The notes under the pieces were generated by a model. It was not told the origin of the DNA. It did no database searches and saw nothing but the letters and a program-made list of their open reading frames with translations. Made by a program: the position numbers and the translations under genes. Below, one piece after another: positions 27,571 through 37,600 of a DNA stretch of 64,000 bases. Every line of letters begins with the position of its first letter. Positions within the stretch are counted from its first letter, which is position 1. The stretch is from Elioraea sp. (lineage in GTDB: Bacteria; Pseudomonadota; Alphaproteobacteria; Acetobacterales; Acetobacteraceae): contig NZ_JALHPR010000010.1 in assembly GCF_022842375.1 (NCBI RefSeq), positions 62,001 to 126,000 on the forward strand. The letters are read 5' to 3'.

Positions 27571-29724
27571 ATGCGCTGGGCCAGGGCCATCGCCTTCCGG
27601 GTGCGGACGTCGCTTCTGCCCCGCCCGGGCACCGCGAGGCGCGACGCGGCGCGCGAGGAGGAGCGGCGCGCGATCGCCGCCTTCATCGCAGTGCCGCAGG
27701 GCAGCACCCTGCCGCGGGGCATCCGCCACGCCGCCGGCCTCTCCGGTACGCCGGGCATCGGCGAGGCGCTGGCCGGCCATGCGCTTGCCTTCGCCGGCGA
27801 CCCTGTGGGCGCGGCCGAAGCGTTCTGGCGCGCCGCCAGAACCATCCCCGATGTCGAGGACGACACCAGCGACGAGACCCGCCAGAAGCGGCTCGCCAAG
27901 GCACTCGCGCTCATGATGCTCGCCCGCCACGCCGTGCGCGCTGGCCTCGCCGGGCAGCGCTGGACCGGGTTCGGCACGGCCGAGGAGATTGCGGCGGACG
28001 CTGTTGCCCGCCAGCCGCTGCTGCTGCACCTCCGCTTCGAGCAGGCGGAGCTGCTGCGCTCGCTCGGCCGCACCGATGCGGCGCTCGACGCGCTGGCCGC
28101 CGCCTGGCCGATCGCCGCCGACCAGGCCGCGCGCCTGCGCATCGGCGACGCGGCGGGCGAGATCGCCGCGCAATCGGGCGAGAGCGCGGCAATGGCGCGG
28201 GCAGAGCTGGACTTCATCTCACCATTGCTGGCGGATCGCCGCGACGATGGCCCCCCGATGCTGGCGGATCGCCGCGACGATGGCCCCCCGACGCCGCCGG
28301 CGAGTGACCGCGAGGCCGGCAACTGGGCCTGGGTGTTCGCCTTCCGCGCCGGCAAGCTCGCCCACACCGACGCCGATCTCATGACGGACGATACCGCCCG
28401 GGCGCGGCTTGCCGATCTCGCCGCACGCCGCTTCGCACGCTCCATCGCGCTGATGGACGCAGCCCAGGATGGCGTGCGGGCAGAGGACCGCGCCAATGTC
28501 GGCGACTGGCGGCGCCTCGCGCTGCGCATGGCGGCCGACACGGCGCTGGTGACGGCGAGGCCGCTCGCCGCCGCCCGCCGGCTGCGCTGGACAGGCGAGG
28601 CGGAGGACATCGCGATGGCCGACCGCCTGCGCGCCTGGGTCCGCAGCGGCAAGCCAGCGCGTTTCGCCCCCGTCGCCCTCCTCGCCAGGCCATACACCGC
28701 GCGGGCGGAGGCGAGCGCCGTCGCGGCGCTCACCCGCGCCACCGACCCAGGGCGCGACGAGGGGCGCGTCGCCCTCCCCCCCACGCCGGATGCGATCGCG
28801 ATCGAGGCCGCCGATCCGCTGCTGGCGGAGAGAGCGATGGCGCAGCACCTGATCGGCCAGGCCAGCGATTCCGGAAACACGCCCTCCGTGCTCGGGCTCT
28901 ATGTCAGGTTGCGCGAGACCTACCGCTTCGAGCTTCCTGTCGTTCCGCTGCGGAGAGTGGCAACCCAGCCCGTGCCCGGGCAGGTCACAATCCTGCTGCG
29001 CGGCCGCGCCGTGCACAGACTCATCGTGCCGGACGATGCACGCCTTGCCCTGAGCCCGCCCGAGGTTGTCGCGGCGGCAGGCTGCACGCCGCTGGCAGCG
29101 CCAGCCCCCACGATCAACGGCGTTGCTTGCGCCTGGGTCGGGCCGGGGCCTGTGCCAGAGACGCTCCTTCTCCTGCCCGCCGGCTTCGCCGTCCTCGGCG
29201 CGCTCGAGACGGCGGTGCTGCGCGCGATGCATCGCCTCACCGGGCTCGACGACGCAGACGCCGCGCTGCCCGACCTGCCCCACCACCTGCTGCCCGCTGC
29301 CCTCGTCGCGCTGCGCGCGCTGATGCGCGAGCGCACGCCAATCGGCGAGGCGATGGTCGCCGATCGGCTCCGCGCGCGGCTTGCCGCGGGCGAGGCGCCG
29401 GAGGAGATCGCCGCGCGCATTCGCACCCTGCCGGCGGTCTCGCCGTTGCTGTGGGGCAACGAGCCTGGCCGTGTTGCCGTCACGCTCCCGGCACGCCTCC
29501 AGGCCGCCGTCGAGAAACTCGGCCGCTCGCGGATGCCGCGCGCCCTCGCGACGCTGATCCACCAGGCTGTCACAGGCGCGATCGGGGCCAGCCCATCAGC
29601 CGTGCTGGTCGTGGCCACCGACACGATCCGGCGCCGCGTGCGCACGGCACTCACCGACACGCTGCCGGACGGCCAGCCCGACCTGCCGATCCTGACGGTC
29701 ACGGAACGACGAGGCAGGCGATGA
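27571..29724 (+). CDS. Helical-repeat protein with FlhA/SctV cytosolic-domain-like C-terminus
   Basis: A 717-residue soluble protein. Residues about 50-230 look like TPR-type helical repeats (AEAFWRAARTIP; LLRSLGRTDAALDALAAAW). From about residue 440 the layout follows the soluble half of FlhA-type export gates: LYVRLRETYRFELPVVPL, then a GxxAWVG strand segment, a helix pair, LLPAALVALRALMRERTPIG (like the family's LLxEGVxIRDL helix), and the closing strand VLVVATDTIRRRVRTAL with DLPILTVTE. The membrane half of FlhA is absent. This is by-eye similarity and needs a profile search. A 33-bp in-frame duplication lies at 28228-28293. The partner gene overlaps by ATGA. Confidence 0.7.
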   Translation: MRWARAIAFRVRTSLLPRPGTARRDAAREEERRAIAAFIAVPQGSTLPRGIRHAAGLSGTPGIGEALAGHALAFAGDPVGAAEAFWRAARTIPDVEDDTSDETRQKRLAKALALMMLARHAVRAGLAGQRWTGFGTAEEIAADAVARQPLLLHLRFEQAELLRSLGRTDAALDALAAAWPIAADQAARLRIGDAAGEIAAQSGESAAMARAELDFISPLLADRRDDGPPMLADRRDDGPPTPPASDREAGNWAWVFAFRAGKLAHTDADLMTDDTARARLADLAARRFARSIALMDAAQDGVRAEDRANVGDWRRLALRMAADTALVTARPLAAARRLRWTGEAEDIAMADRLRAWVRSGKPARFAPVALLARPYTARAEASAVAALTRATDPGRDEGRVALPPTPDAIAIEAADPLLAERAMAQHLIGQASDSGNTPSVLGLYVRLRETYRFELPVVPLRRVATQPVPGQVTILLRGRAVHRLIVPDDARLALSPPEVVAAAGCTPLAAPAPTINGVACAWVGPGPVPETLLLLPAGFAVLGALETAVLRAMHRLTGLDDADAALPDLPHHLLPAALVALRALMRERTPIGEAMVADRLRARLAAGEAPEEIAARIRTLPAVSPLLWGNEPGRVAVTLPARLQAAVEKLGRSRMPRALATLIHQAVTGAIGASPSAVLVVATDTIRRRVRTALTDTLPDGQPDLPILTVTERRGRR
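28228..28293 (+). repeat. 33-bp tandem duplication inside a coding region
   Basis: The unit encodes LADRRDDGPPM then LADRRDDGPPT; the DNA copies differ at one base in the last codon. The near-identity suggests a recent event. It falls in a linker between helical segments and keeps the frame. Confidence 0.9.
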
Positions 29725-30581
29725 CCAGCGGCGCCGCGCTGACCATTCTGCTGCCCGAGGACGCCCACGACTCCTGGGCCGCCATCATCCGCGCCATCGT
29801 CGGCAGCGCGGCAGAGGCGATGACCGAAGGGCTGGGCCTGCCGCCGCCCTCGCTCGTGGTGACACGGCAGGGCAGCGAGGTAGTGCTGCTCGCCGGCCCC
29901 TCGCGCCATGTGCTGCATGCGGCCCCGACGCCTGAGGCGATCGCGGAGGCAGCGCTTCACGCACTCTCCCTCGACCACTGGGAGGTGCTGTTGGCGCCAG
30001 CGCTCGCCGCCCGCGGCATCGGCGCGCGCTGGTGGCTCAGGCACGCGGCGCGGCGCGGGCTGACGATCGATGAACTCGCCGATCTGGCGCGCAACGATGC
30101 GTCGGAGGACGAGATCGCCTGGCGGCTGGCCGATACCTACCGGCCCACCATCACGCTGATGGCGGGCCGCGACGCGCGCGCGGCACTTTCCGACGCCGAT
30201 GTCCGCCGCGGAGCAGCGATGCAGGCGGCCGCATTGACCGGCCTGCCGATCCCGTTCCCAGGCGAGCCGGTGGCCGACCCGTTGATCGAGGACCAGGCAG
30301 CCGTGGTGATGATCGGCGCGCTGCGCGGTCCGGCCCTGTCACCGACGGGGATCGGCACGGTGCTCGCCGCCCTCGCCCCCGCGCTGGTCGACCCCGCGCT
30401 GGCGGTCGCGCTCATGACCGACGAGGCGCGCATTCCGCGCCGCCTCGGCACGCTTGCGCTGGCCGCACCCGGCCCCGTCGCGGTAGCGCGCGCCATGCTC
30501 GGCGCATTTGAGAGCGCGCTCTGGCCGATCGACCTCGTGGCGGTGGTCGAGGCGGAAGCGGGGCTCGCGGCGCGTCAGTAA
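29721..30581 (+). CDS. Unknown protein, third gene of the cassette
   Basis: A 286-residue acidic, alanine-rich soluble protein overlapping the previous stop by ATGA. No signal or membrane segment is seen. The opening (LTILLPEDAHDSWAAIIRAI, then EAMTEGLGLPPPSLVV) and the middle ARRGLTIDELADLARND are reminiscent of export-gate soluble-domain pieces, but too weak for a call. It is probably a partner of the 717-aa protein. It is convergent with the guanine deaminase gene and overlaps its end by 7 bp. Confidence 0.7.
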   Translation: MTSGAALTILLPEDAHDSWAAIIRAIVGSAAEAMTEGLGLPPPSLVVTRQGSEVVLLAGPSRHVLHAAPTPEAIAEAALHALSLDHWEVLLAPALAARGIGARWWLRHAARRGLTIDELADLARNDASEDEIAWRLADTYRPTITLMAGRDARAALSDADVRRGAAMQAAALTGLPIPFPGEPVADPLIEDQAAVVMIGALRGPALSPTGIGTVLAALAPALVDPALAVALMTDEARIPRRLGTLALAAPGPVAVARAMLGAFESALWPIDLVAVVEAEAGLAARQ

Positions 30582-31063
30582 TGCGTGCGGTCGAGCTTCG
30601 CGGTCCACGCCGCGTAGGCGGCGAGCGCCTCCTCGCGCAGCATCTGGCGCAGCGGGATCGCGCGCAGCGCTGCCGGCCTGCGGCCAAGCTCCGCGTCGAT
30701 GAAGGCATCGTCGAAGCCCACCGCCGCCGCATCGGCCGCCGTCGAGGCATAGAAGACCCTCGCGGGGCGGGCCCAGTAGCTGGCGGCGAGGCACATCGGG
30801 CACGGCTCGCAGCTGGCGTAGATGTCGCAGCCCTCGAGCTGGTGCGAGCCAAGCCGCGCGCAGGCATCGCGGATCGCCACCACCTCGGCATGCGCCGTCG
30901 GGTCGTTGTCGCGCGTCACGCGGTTGGCACCACGGCCGACGATCACGCCGTTGCGCACCACGACGCAGCCGAACGGCCCGCCCCCCTCCGCCACCGAGGC
31001 GATCGAGAGCGCGATCGCCTCGCGCATCATCGCCGGATCGCCATCCGCGCCATCACGCTCCAT
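30575..31063 (-). CDS. guaD: Guanine deaminase (cytidine deaminase superfamily)
   Basis: A 162-residue zinc deaminase converting guanine to xanthine. The zinc motifs are HAE (H58, E60 in DPTAHAEVVAIRDAC) and PCPMC (C88, C91 in ASCEPCPMCLAASYWARP). YWARP and the tail segment GFDDAFIDAEL agree with the Bacillus-type GuaD rather than with TadA, which normally keeps a different C-terminus. The start at 31063 is chosen for length; MMREAI at about residue 12 is an alternative, and upstream sequence belongs to the permease remnant. A role in tRNA editing is less likely. Confidence 0.88.
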   Translation of the reverse strand: MERDGADGDPAMMREAIALSIASVAEGGGPFGCVVVRNGVIVGRGANRVTRDNDPTAHAEVVAIRDACARLGSHQLEGCDIYASCEPCPMCLAASYWARPARVFYASTAADAAAVGFDDAFIDAELGRRPAALRAIPLRQMLREEALAAYAAWTAKLDRTHY

Positions 31064-31342
31064 CACGGCCTCCCTGCCAGCGTCGCGGCCACTCTCGCCT
31101 GAGTGCCGCGATCGGGTCGAGGGTCGCTGCGCGGCGGGCGGGATCAAACGAGAAGAACACCCCGACGAGGGCCGAGAACCCCACCGCGAGGCCGACGCCA
31201 GCCGGCTCGATCAGCACCGGCCAGCCGGCCGAGGCGGCGGCGAGATGCGCGCGCAGCGGGTTCGCCGCGATCGCCGACAGCGCGCTGGCAAAAGCCTCAC
31301 CGATTCCCATCGCGCTGCGCCTTGCAGGCAACGCCGCGGCGG

Positions 31343-31346
<4 letters not shown>
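31053..31346 (-). pseudogene. MacB-type ABC permease, internally deleted remnant
   Basis: A 97-residue frame that joins two ends of a FtsX/MacB permease. The start (MGIGEAFASALSAIAANPLRA) matches the N-terminus, and the rest (VGFSALVGVFFSFDPARRAATLDPIAALRRE) matches the last membrane helix and the PARRAAxLDPIxALR tail. The large periplasmic domain and the middle helices, some 280 residues or more in normal members, are missing. The start overlaps the ATPase stop codon (ATGA), as in an intact macB-type operon. The product could not act as a normal permease. Confidence 0.75.
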
Positions 31347-32110
<764 letters not shown>

Positions 32111-32113
32111 CGC

Positions 32114-32452
32114 TCAGAACCCGAAGCGCGGCACGAGGCCCGCGCCCTGCTGGCGCTGCGCCGGCGCACCGCGCGCGGCGCCGATGATCACGCGGGCGCC
32201 GGAGGCCAGCGCGCCGGCGACACCCTCCGTCACGCTGCCGTCGGCGATGCCGATGCGCAGCGGCACGGCGCCCGGCTTGCCCGCGTCGTCCAGCACATGC
32301 ACCTGGCCGGTCTGGCCGCCCTCGTCCTGCTGCACCCGGCCACGTGCGCTGCGCAGCGCATCGGCAGCACCGGCCCCCTCGCGCAGCAGCGCGAGGCCGC
32401 CCAGTGCGGCGGCTGCGGTGAACCCGGCGGCGAGGACGAAGCGGACCGTCAT
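32114..32452 (-). pseudogene. MacA/HlyD-type adaptor, internally deleted remnant
   Basis: A 112-residue frame. The first 27 residues form a membrane or signal helix (VRFVLAAGFTAAAALGGLALL) as in MacA. The part from about residue 50 (VHVLDDAGKPGAVPLRIGIADGS, then GARVIIG) is the C-terminal membrane-proximal domain that follows the beta barrel. The lipoyl, coiled-coil and barrel domains between are missing. It sits directly before the ATPase gene, the normal place for macA. The matching damage in both partners shows a dead exporter operon. Confidence 0.72.
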
Positions 32453-32483
32453 GGCGCCACTCTACAGCGGCGGGTGTCACCGG

Positions 32484-32516
32484 CGCATGTCCCGCGCATG
32501 CCCGGCGCATGCCCGG
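32484..32516. repeat. 11-bp tandem repeat, three copies
   Basis: CGCATGTCCCG, CGCATGCCCGG and CGCATGCCCGG lie between the adaptor remnant and the MFS gene. Palindromic GCATGC cores recur. No function is assigned. Confidence 0.8.
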
Positions 32517-32547
32517 CGCGTAACGGAGGGTAGCGCCGCCGGGGGCG

Positions 32548-32557
32548 CCCCCCCCCC
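32548..32557. repeat. Homopolymer tract of ten C
   Basis: A run of ten C lies about 50 bp upstream of the MFS start, after GGGGGCG. Such tracts are prone to slippage and also to sequencing error; here it could alter promoter spacing. Confidence 0.8.
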
Positions 32558-32609
32558 GACGCTTCGGCAGCAACCGGCGCGGCGCGGCGGCCCACCGCAA
32601 GGGGCATGG

Positions 32610-33869
32610 ATGGCGAACCCCACGCCGGAGCGACGCCCGATGCCACAGCACCCTCGCCTCCTCCCCCTGCTCGGCGGTGCCGCGGGGCTGCATGCCGGTG
32701 ACCAGCTTGCCATGGCCGCGCTGCCCCTCGCCGCCATGCTCGCGCTGGGCGGCAACGCGCCGCTGGTGGGGCTCCTGCTCGCGGTTCAGGCCTCCGCCTG
32801 GCTCGTCTGCTCCCTCCCGGCGGGACTCGCGGTCGATCGGTTCGGGCGGGCGGGCGTGCTTCGGCTGGCAGCAACGCTCGCCGCGGCCGGCCTCTCGCTC
32901 GCCGCCCTCGGCGCTGTGCTGCGGCTGGCTGTGCTGCTCGCCGCGGGCGCATTCGCAGGCTCGGCCGGCACGGTGCTGTTCGTTCTCGCGGCAGGCTCTG
33001 CCGTGCCCGACCTCGTGGCGCGCGACAGGCTTGCTGCGGCCAATGCGAGGCTCGAGCTCGCGCGCGCCCTCGTCACGCTGGCCGCCCCGCCGATCGCAGG
33101 GCTGGCCGCCTCGCTCGGCAGGCCGGAGCTTGCGTTCGCCCTGGCGGCGCTGGCCGCCGGCGCGGCGCACATCGCACTCGCGCGCATGCCGGTGATCAAG
33201 CCCGCACCCGCGGCGCCGGGGCCTCGGCTTCGCGCAGCCCTTGTCGAAGGGGGCAGGTTCCTGCTGCGCGAGAAGCTGCTGCGGGGCATCGCGCTCTGCG
33301 CGGTGTTCTGGAACATGGGGTTCTTCGCGCTGCTGGCCGCCTTCGTTCCCCATGCGCTCGGCACGCTCGGGATGGGGGCGGCCGCGATTGGCCTCGCCCA
33401 GGGTGGATACGGTGCGGGCCTGCTTGCCGGGGCGATCGCGGCACCCTTGATGCTCGGTCGGTTCGGGCCGGCGCCGGTGCTGTTCGGCGGACCTGCCGTC
33501 TCGGTTCTCGCACCCATGCTGCTGCTCGGCGCCTCGCCTGGCGGCACGGCCCTGCCGCTCAGCCTCGCCGCGCTGTTCCTGATCGGCGCCGGGCCGATGA
33601 TGTGGCTGATCTGCCAGCAGAGCATCCGCCAGGCGGTGACGCCCCGCCCGCTGCTCGGCCGCGTCGGGGCGGCGCTGCAGATGGCGATCTATGGCGTTCG
33701 CCCGGCGGGCGCGCTGGCCGGCGGCATGCTGGCAGAGGCGTGGGGGCCGCGGGCGGGCATCGCGCTCGCGCTCGTTCTGTTCCTGCTCTCGCTCGGTGCC
33801 GTGTGCGTCTCGGCCCTCGGCAGGCTCAGGCGGATGCCGGTGCCTGAGGGGCAGCGCGCGGGGGCTTGA
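32610..33869 (+). CDS. Major facilitator superfamily transporter
   Basis: A 419-residue protein with about twelve hydrophobic segments, halves separated near residue 205. The loop 2-3 motif appears as GLAVDRFGRAGVLR (about residues 71-84), the MFS A motif. The overall type resembles the drug- or siderophore-export-like MFS proteins with DxxxR-type charges removed. Substrate is unknown. The start at 32610 follows AAGGGGC; an ATG ten codons later is possible. It is divergent from the decayed MacAB operon. Confidence 0.85.
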   Translation: MANPTPERRPMPQHPRLLPLLGGAAGLHAGDQLAMAALPLAAMLALGGNAPLVGLLLAVQASAWLVCSLPAGLAVDRFGRAGVLRLAATLAAAGLSLAALGAVLRLAVLLAAGAFAGSAGTVLFVLAAGSAVPDLVARDRLAAANARLELARALVTLAAPPIAGLAASLGRPELAFALAALAAGAAHIALARMPVIKPAPAAPGPRLRAALVEGGRFLLREKLLRGIALCAVFWNMGFFALLAAFVPHALGTLGMGAAAIGLAQGGYGAGLLAGAIAAPLMLGRFGPAPVLFGGPAVSVLAPMLLLGASPGGTALPLSLAALFLIGAGPMMWLICQQSIRQAVTPRPLLGRVGAALQMAIYGVRPAGALAGGMLAEAWGPRAGIALALVLFLLSLGAVCVSALGRLRRMPVPEGQRAGA

Positions 33870-33928
33870 TCCACATCATGTGCTAAACCTGGGCGTTGCG
33901 GGAGTATGCCGCCAAGGGAGGGCCATCG

Positions 33929-34288
33929 ATGTCACGCCTCTATACCGTCCAGATGCTGTTGGCCCGCAATCCGGGCTTCCCCGAAGGCTCGACCGAGCGT
34001 GGCTACGAGCTTCACCTGCCACTGACGGCGGATGGACACCTCGACACCGAGACCTGGAAGGCACGCAAGGCAGACTGCACCGTCCGCCGCTTCTGGCATG
34101 ACGAGAGCGACAGGATCGGAGAGCTGATCCACGGCCGCCATGGCTGGGCGTTCAGCTACGAGCCTGGGGAGGCGGATGACGAGCCGCTGTTCAAGCTCGA
34201 CGGCCACGTGTTCCGCCCGGGCGAGTACGTCACGGTTCGCGAAACCGATGGCGAGGCGCTGACCTTCAGGATCGTCAGCGTCCGCTGA
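33929..34288 (+). CDS. Conserved-looking hypothetical protein
   Basis: A 119-residue soluble protein with AAGGGAGGG as ribosome site. It begins MSRLYTVQMLLARNPGFPEG and is rich in charged and aromatic residues, with alternating strands toward the end (HVFRPGEYVTVRETDG then FRIVSV). It looks like a small beta-rich domain. I do not recognise a family. Its last 21 bases are part of a 23-bp sequence duplicated just after the stop. Confidence 0.7.
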   Translation: MSRLYTVQMLLARNPGFPEGSTERGYELHLPLTADGHLDTETWKARKADCTVRRFWHDESDRIGELIHGRHGWAFSYEPGEADDEPLFKLDGHVFRPGEYVTVRETDGEALTFRIVSVR

Positions 34289-34315
34289 GCCGCAGGATCG
34301 TCAGCGTCCGCTGAG
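34267..34315. repeat. 23-bp direct repeat copying a gene's 3' end
   Basis: The 23 bases at 34267-34289, which include the stop codon of the 119-aa gene, recur exactly at 34293-34315 (period 26). This is a short tandem duplication of a gene end, with no coding effect. Confidence 0.92.
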
Positions 34316-34622
34316 GCGACCCAGACTGGCGCATCGCGTCAGGCGCGCAAATGCCTGCAGAATTGCAGGAAAGGGCAGAACCGATGCCCGTATTGCCCGG
34401 CCCGGTTGCACGAAATCATTAACCAAAAGTAAAAACTGCTTGTTTGCTCATACCAGTGAGCGGTATGCCCTGCTTTGCCGACAGGGCTCCGCCCATGCGG
34501 CACGGCCAACCGGGTCCGGTGCGGGCGTCTGCCCGTGCCGCGGTGGCGGCAGGAAGCCGCGCCCAACACAAGGGCGCCGGCAATGGTGCAGGTGCCGTCG
34601 GGCGTAAGAGGTGGGCGGCGAC
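34289..34622. other. Upstream region of the two-partner secretion genes
   Basis: A 334-bp non-coding stretch. It contains the second copy of the 23-bp repeat, a stem-loop at 34354-34369 (CCTGCA-GAAT-TGCAGG) that could end the previous transcript, an A+T-rich block at about 34406-34450 suited to a promoter (TTGCAC at 34406 is a possible -35, no good -10), and an inverted repeat at 34449-34467. Confidence 0.5.
34449..34467. promoter_or_regulatory. Inverted repeat CATACC-N7-GGTATG, possible operator
   Basis: CATACC and GGTATG are separated by AGTGAGC, at the end of the A+T-rich block and about 155 bp before the tpsA start. A dyad of this spacing fits a dimeric regulator, but no factor can be named. 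Confidence 0.35.
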
Positions 34623-37600
34623 ATGCAGTTGTCTCGTTGGCACGTGTCTCGCTGGATGCTGTTCGCAGGCACTGCGCTCTGCGCTCCCGGCGCGCACGCA
34701 CAGGCACCCGCCCCCCACACGCTGCCGACCGGCGGGTCCGTGCTCGCCGGGCAGGCGAGCATCGCGGCCACCGCGCCGAACCGGCTGCAGGTGACGCAGG
34801 GCTCTGACCGCGCCGTCATCGGCTGGCAGTCCTTCTCCATCGGCTCCGCTGCCACGGTCGATATCCGCCAACCCGGGGCCGGCTCGGTCTCGGTGCAGCA
34901 GGTCCAGGGCAGCGACCCGAGCCGCATCTTCGGCCAGCTCTCCTCCAACGGACGCGTCGTCATCGCCAACCCGAACGGCATCTGGCTCGGGCCTGAGGCG
35001 CGGGTCGATGCCGCCGGCGTCGTCGCCGGCGCCGGGCGGATGTCGGGCCAGGCGATCGGCCAGTTCATGGCCGACGGCCAGGTGCGGCTTGACCAGGCCG
35101 CCACGCCCGGCGCCCAGGTGGTGAACGAGGGGCGCATCAGCGTGACGGGCGGCGGGCTCGCTGCCCTCGTCGGGCCGACAGCGCGCAACGCCGGCACGAT
35201 CGAGGCCCGCCTCGGGCGCGTGCAGATCGCCGGTGGCGAGGCGGCGACAGTCGATTTCGACGGTGACGGGCTGATCGCGGTGCGCGCCGCCCCGGGCGCG
35301 CTCGCAGAGAACACGGGGCGGATCAGCGCAGATGGCGGCCGCGTGCGCATGACGGTGGCCGAGGCGAAGGGCGTGCTGGCCGGTGCCGTCAACATGGGCG
35401 GCGTGGTCGAGGCGCGGAGCATCGGAACCGATGCGGGCGGCATCACGTTGGGCGGCGTCCATGCCGAAGGGCCCGCCGTCACCGTCGCGGGGCGCGTCGA
35501 TGTGTCGGGCGGGGCGGCGGGGCAGCGCGGCGGCAGTGTCGCGGTGCTGGGTGACCAGGTCACCGTGCGCCAGGGCGCGCGCGTCGACGCCTCGGGCGCG
35601 GACGGCGGCGGCAGCGTCCGCGTCGGCGGCGATGCGCGTGGTGCATCGGGAACGCGCGCGGCGCGCACCACGCGCGTGGAGCATGGCGTCACGCTTGCGG
35701 CCGACGCGACGGCCGCGGGCAACGGCGGCAGCGTCGTTCTCTGGGCAGACGAGGCGGTGAGCTTCGCCGGGCTGATCACCGCGCGCGGCGCCGGGGCTGG
35801 TGCTGGCGGATTCGCCGAAGTGTCGGGCCGGCTGGCGCTCGACTACGCCGGCACGACCGACCTGACCGCCGCGTCAGGACGCTGGGGCACGCTGCTGCTC
35901 GACCCGACCAACATCACCGTCGTCACCTCAGGCGGTACCAACACGGTTCCCTCGCCCGGCACGCCGGGCAACGTGAGCCTCAACGCGCCCGCCCTCGTCA
36001 CCGCCCTCGGCACCGCGGACGTCGAGCTGGTGGCGACGAACAACATCGTCGTGAACGCCGCCTTCACCTGGGCGAGCGCCGGGACGCTGCGACTGACGGC
36101 AGGCAACAACATCACGCTGAGCCAGGCGGTGACGGCGACGGGTGCTGGCGGCCTCGTCGTGCGCGCCGATGCGGATGGCAGCGGGGTCGGAACGGCGAAC
36201 CTGAATGCCGGGATCACGCTCGCCTCCGGCGCGTTGGACGCGCAAGGCGCCTCGGTCCGGGTCGGCGGTGGCGGCAACATCCGCGTGGGCACGACCACCG
36301 GCACGATCCGCCTCGCAGCGACGGCGGGTGACGTGCTGGTCGCGGGCACGAGCGCGCTGCGCAACACCCGCGTCGAGAGCGACAGCGGCGCGATCGCCGT
36401 CACGGCGAGCCAGGACGTGCTCGTGCGCGGCTCGGGCGGCAACGGCACCTGGTCACGCATCGCCGGTGGCGGCACCGTTTCGGTGTCGGCGGGGCGCGAC
36501 GTCGAACTCAGGGCCGGGACAGGCGCGAACGGCGACAACTTCGCCCGCATCACCTCAGGCACGGGCATGACTGTCACGGCAGCACGCGACGTGATCGTCG
36601 GCACGGGAACGGGAGCGGGCGTTCCTGCCTTCAACCCAACGGGGACGAGCCTCGAGAACGCCGCGGGCACGCAGACGATCACCGCCGGTCGCAACCTCCT
36701 CGTCCAGGCCGGGGGCGCGCGGGCAGCAGCCGCCGTCACGAGCGGCGGGATGCAGGTGCTCGACATCGGCGGCAGGCTCGATGTCACCGCCAATGGCAGC
36801 GGCGCGATCGTCAGCGCTGGCGGCGGCCAGACCATCACGCGCGTCGGGGCGATCACCGTCACAGGCGGGGCGGCTGGGTTCGGGGCCAGCATCCTGAACA
36901 CGGGCGGTGACCAGGCGATCACGGCCTCGCAGGCGCTGACGCTCACGGGCAACGCGGGCGGGGCGCGCATCGCCAACACCACCGGCAACCAGGCGGTCAC
37001 GGCCCAGAGCATCGCGCTCGCCGCCAGCCCATCGGCCACCGTCGAGATCGCCAACGCCAACGGCGCGCAGACCATCGCCGCCACGGGCGGGCTGATCAGG
37101 CTCGTCGCCGCCGCGAACGCGCCCGCGCGCATCACCAACAGCGGCGGCGCGCAGGGCGTGTCGGCCGCAACCACGCTCGACCTCCTCGCCTCCACCGGCA
37201 CGGGTGCGGCGTCGATCACCAACGCCGGCGGCGGGCAGACCGTGACGGCCGAGACATCGATCACCCTCTCCGGCAACGGTGCGGCCGCCTTCATCACCAC
37301 CACGGGCGGGGCGCAGGACGTGACGACGACGGGCACGCTCACACTCGCCGCCGCTGCCGGGGCGACGCCGCTCGGCCTCTCCGAGACGACGCCGACGGCA
37401 GCACCAACGCCGGGCAGCGCATCGATCCAGTCGAACCCCGGCACCGCACCCGGCGTCGCGGCGGGGGCCGCGAACCAGACCGTCAGCGCAGGTGCGATCG
37501 CCTTCGCCGGCGCGGCGGGTGCGGCGGCGATCGGGCTGCAGGACTGGCGCGCGATCACCGACAGCCCGGGTGCCACGCCGCGCTACCAGTCGGTGCTTGC

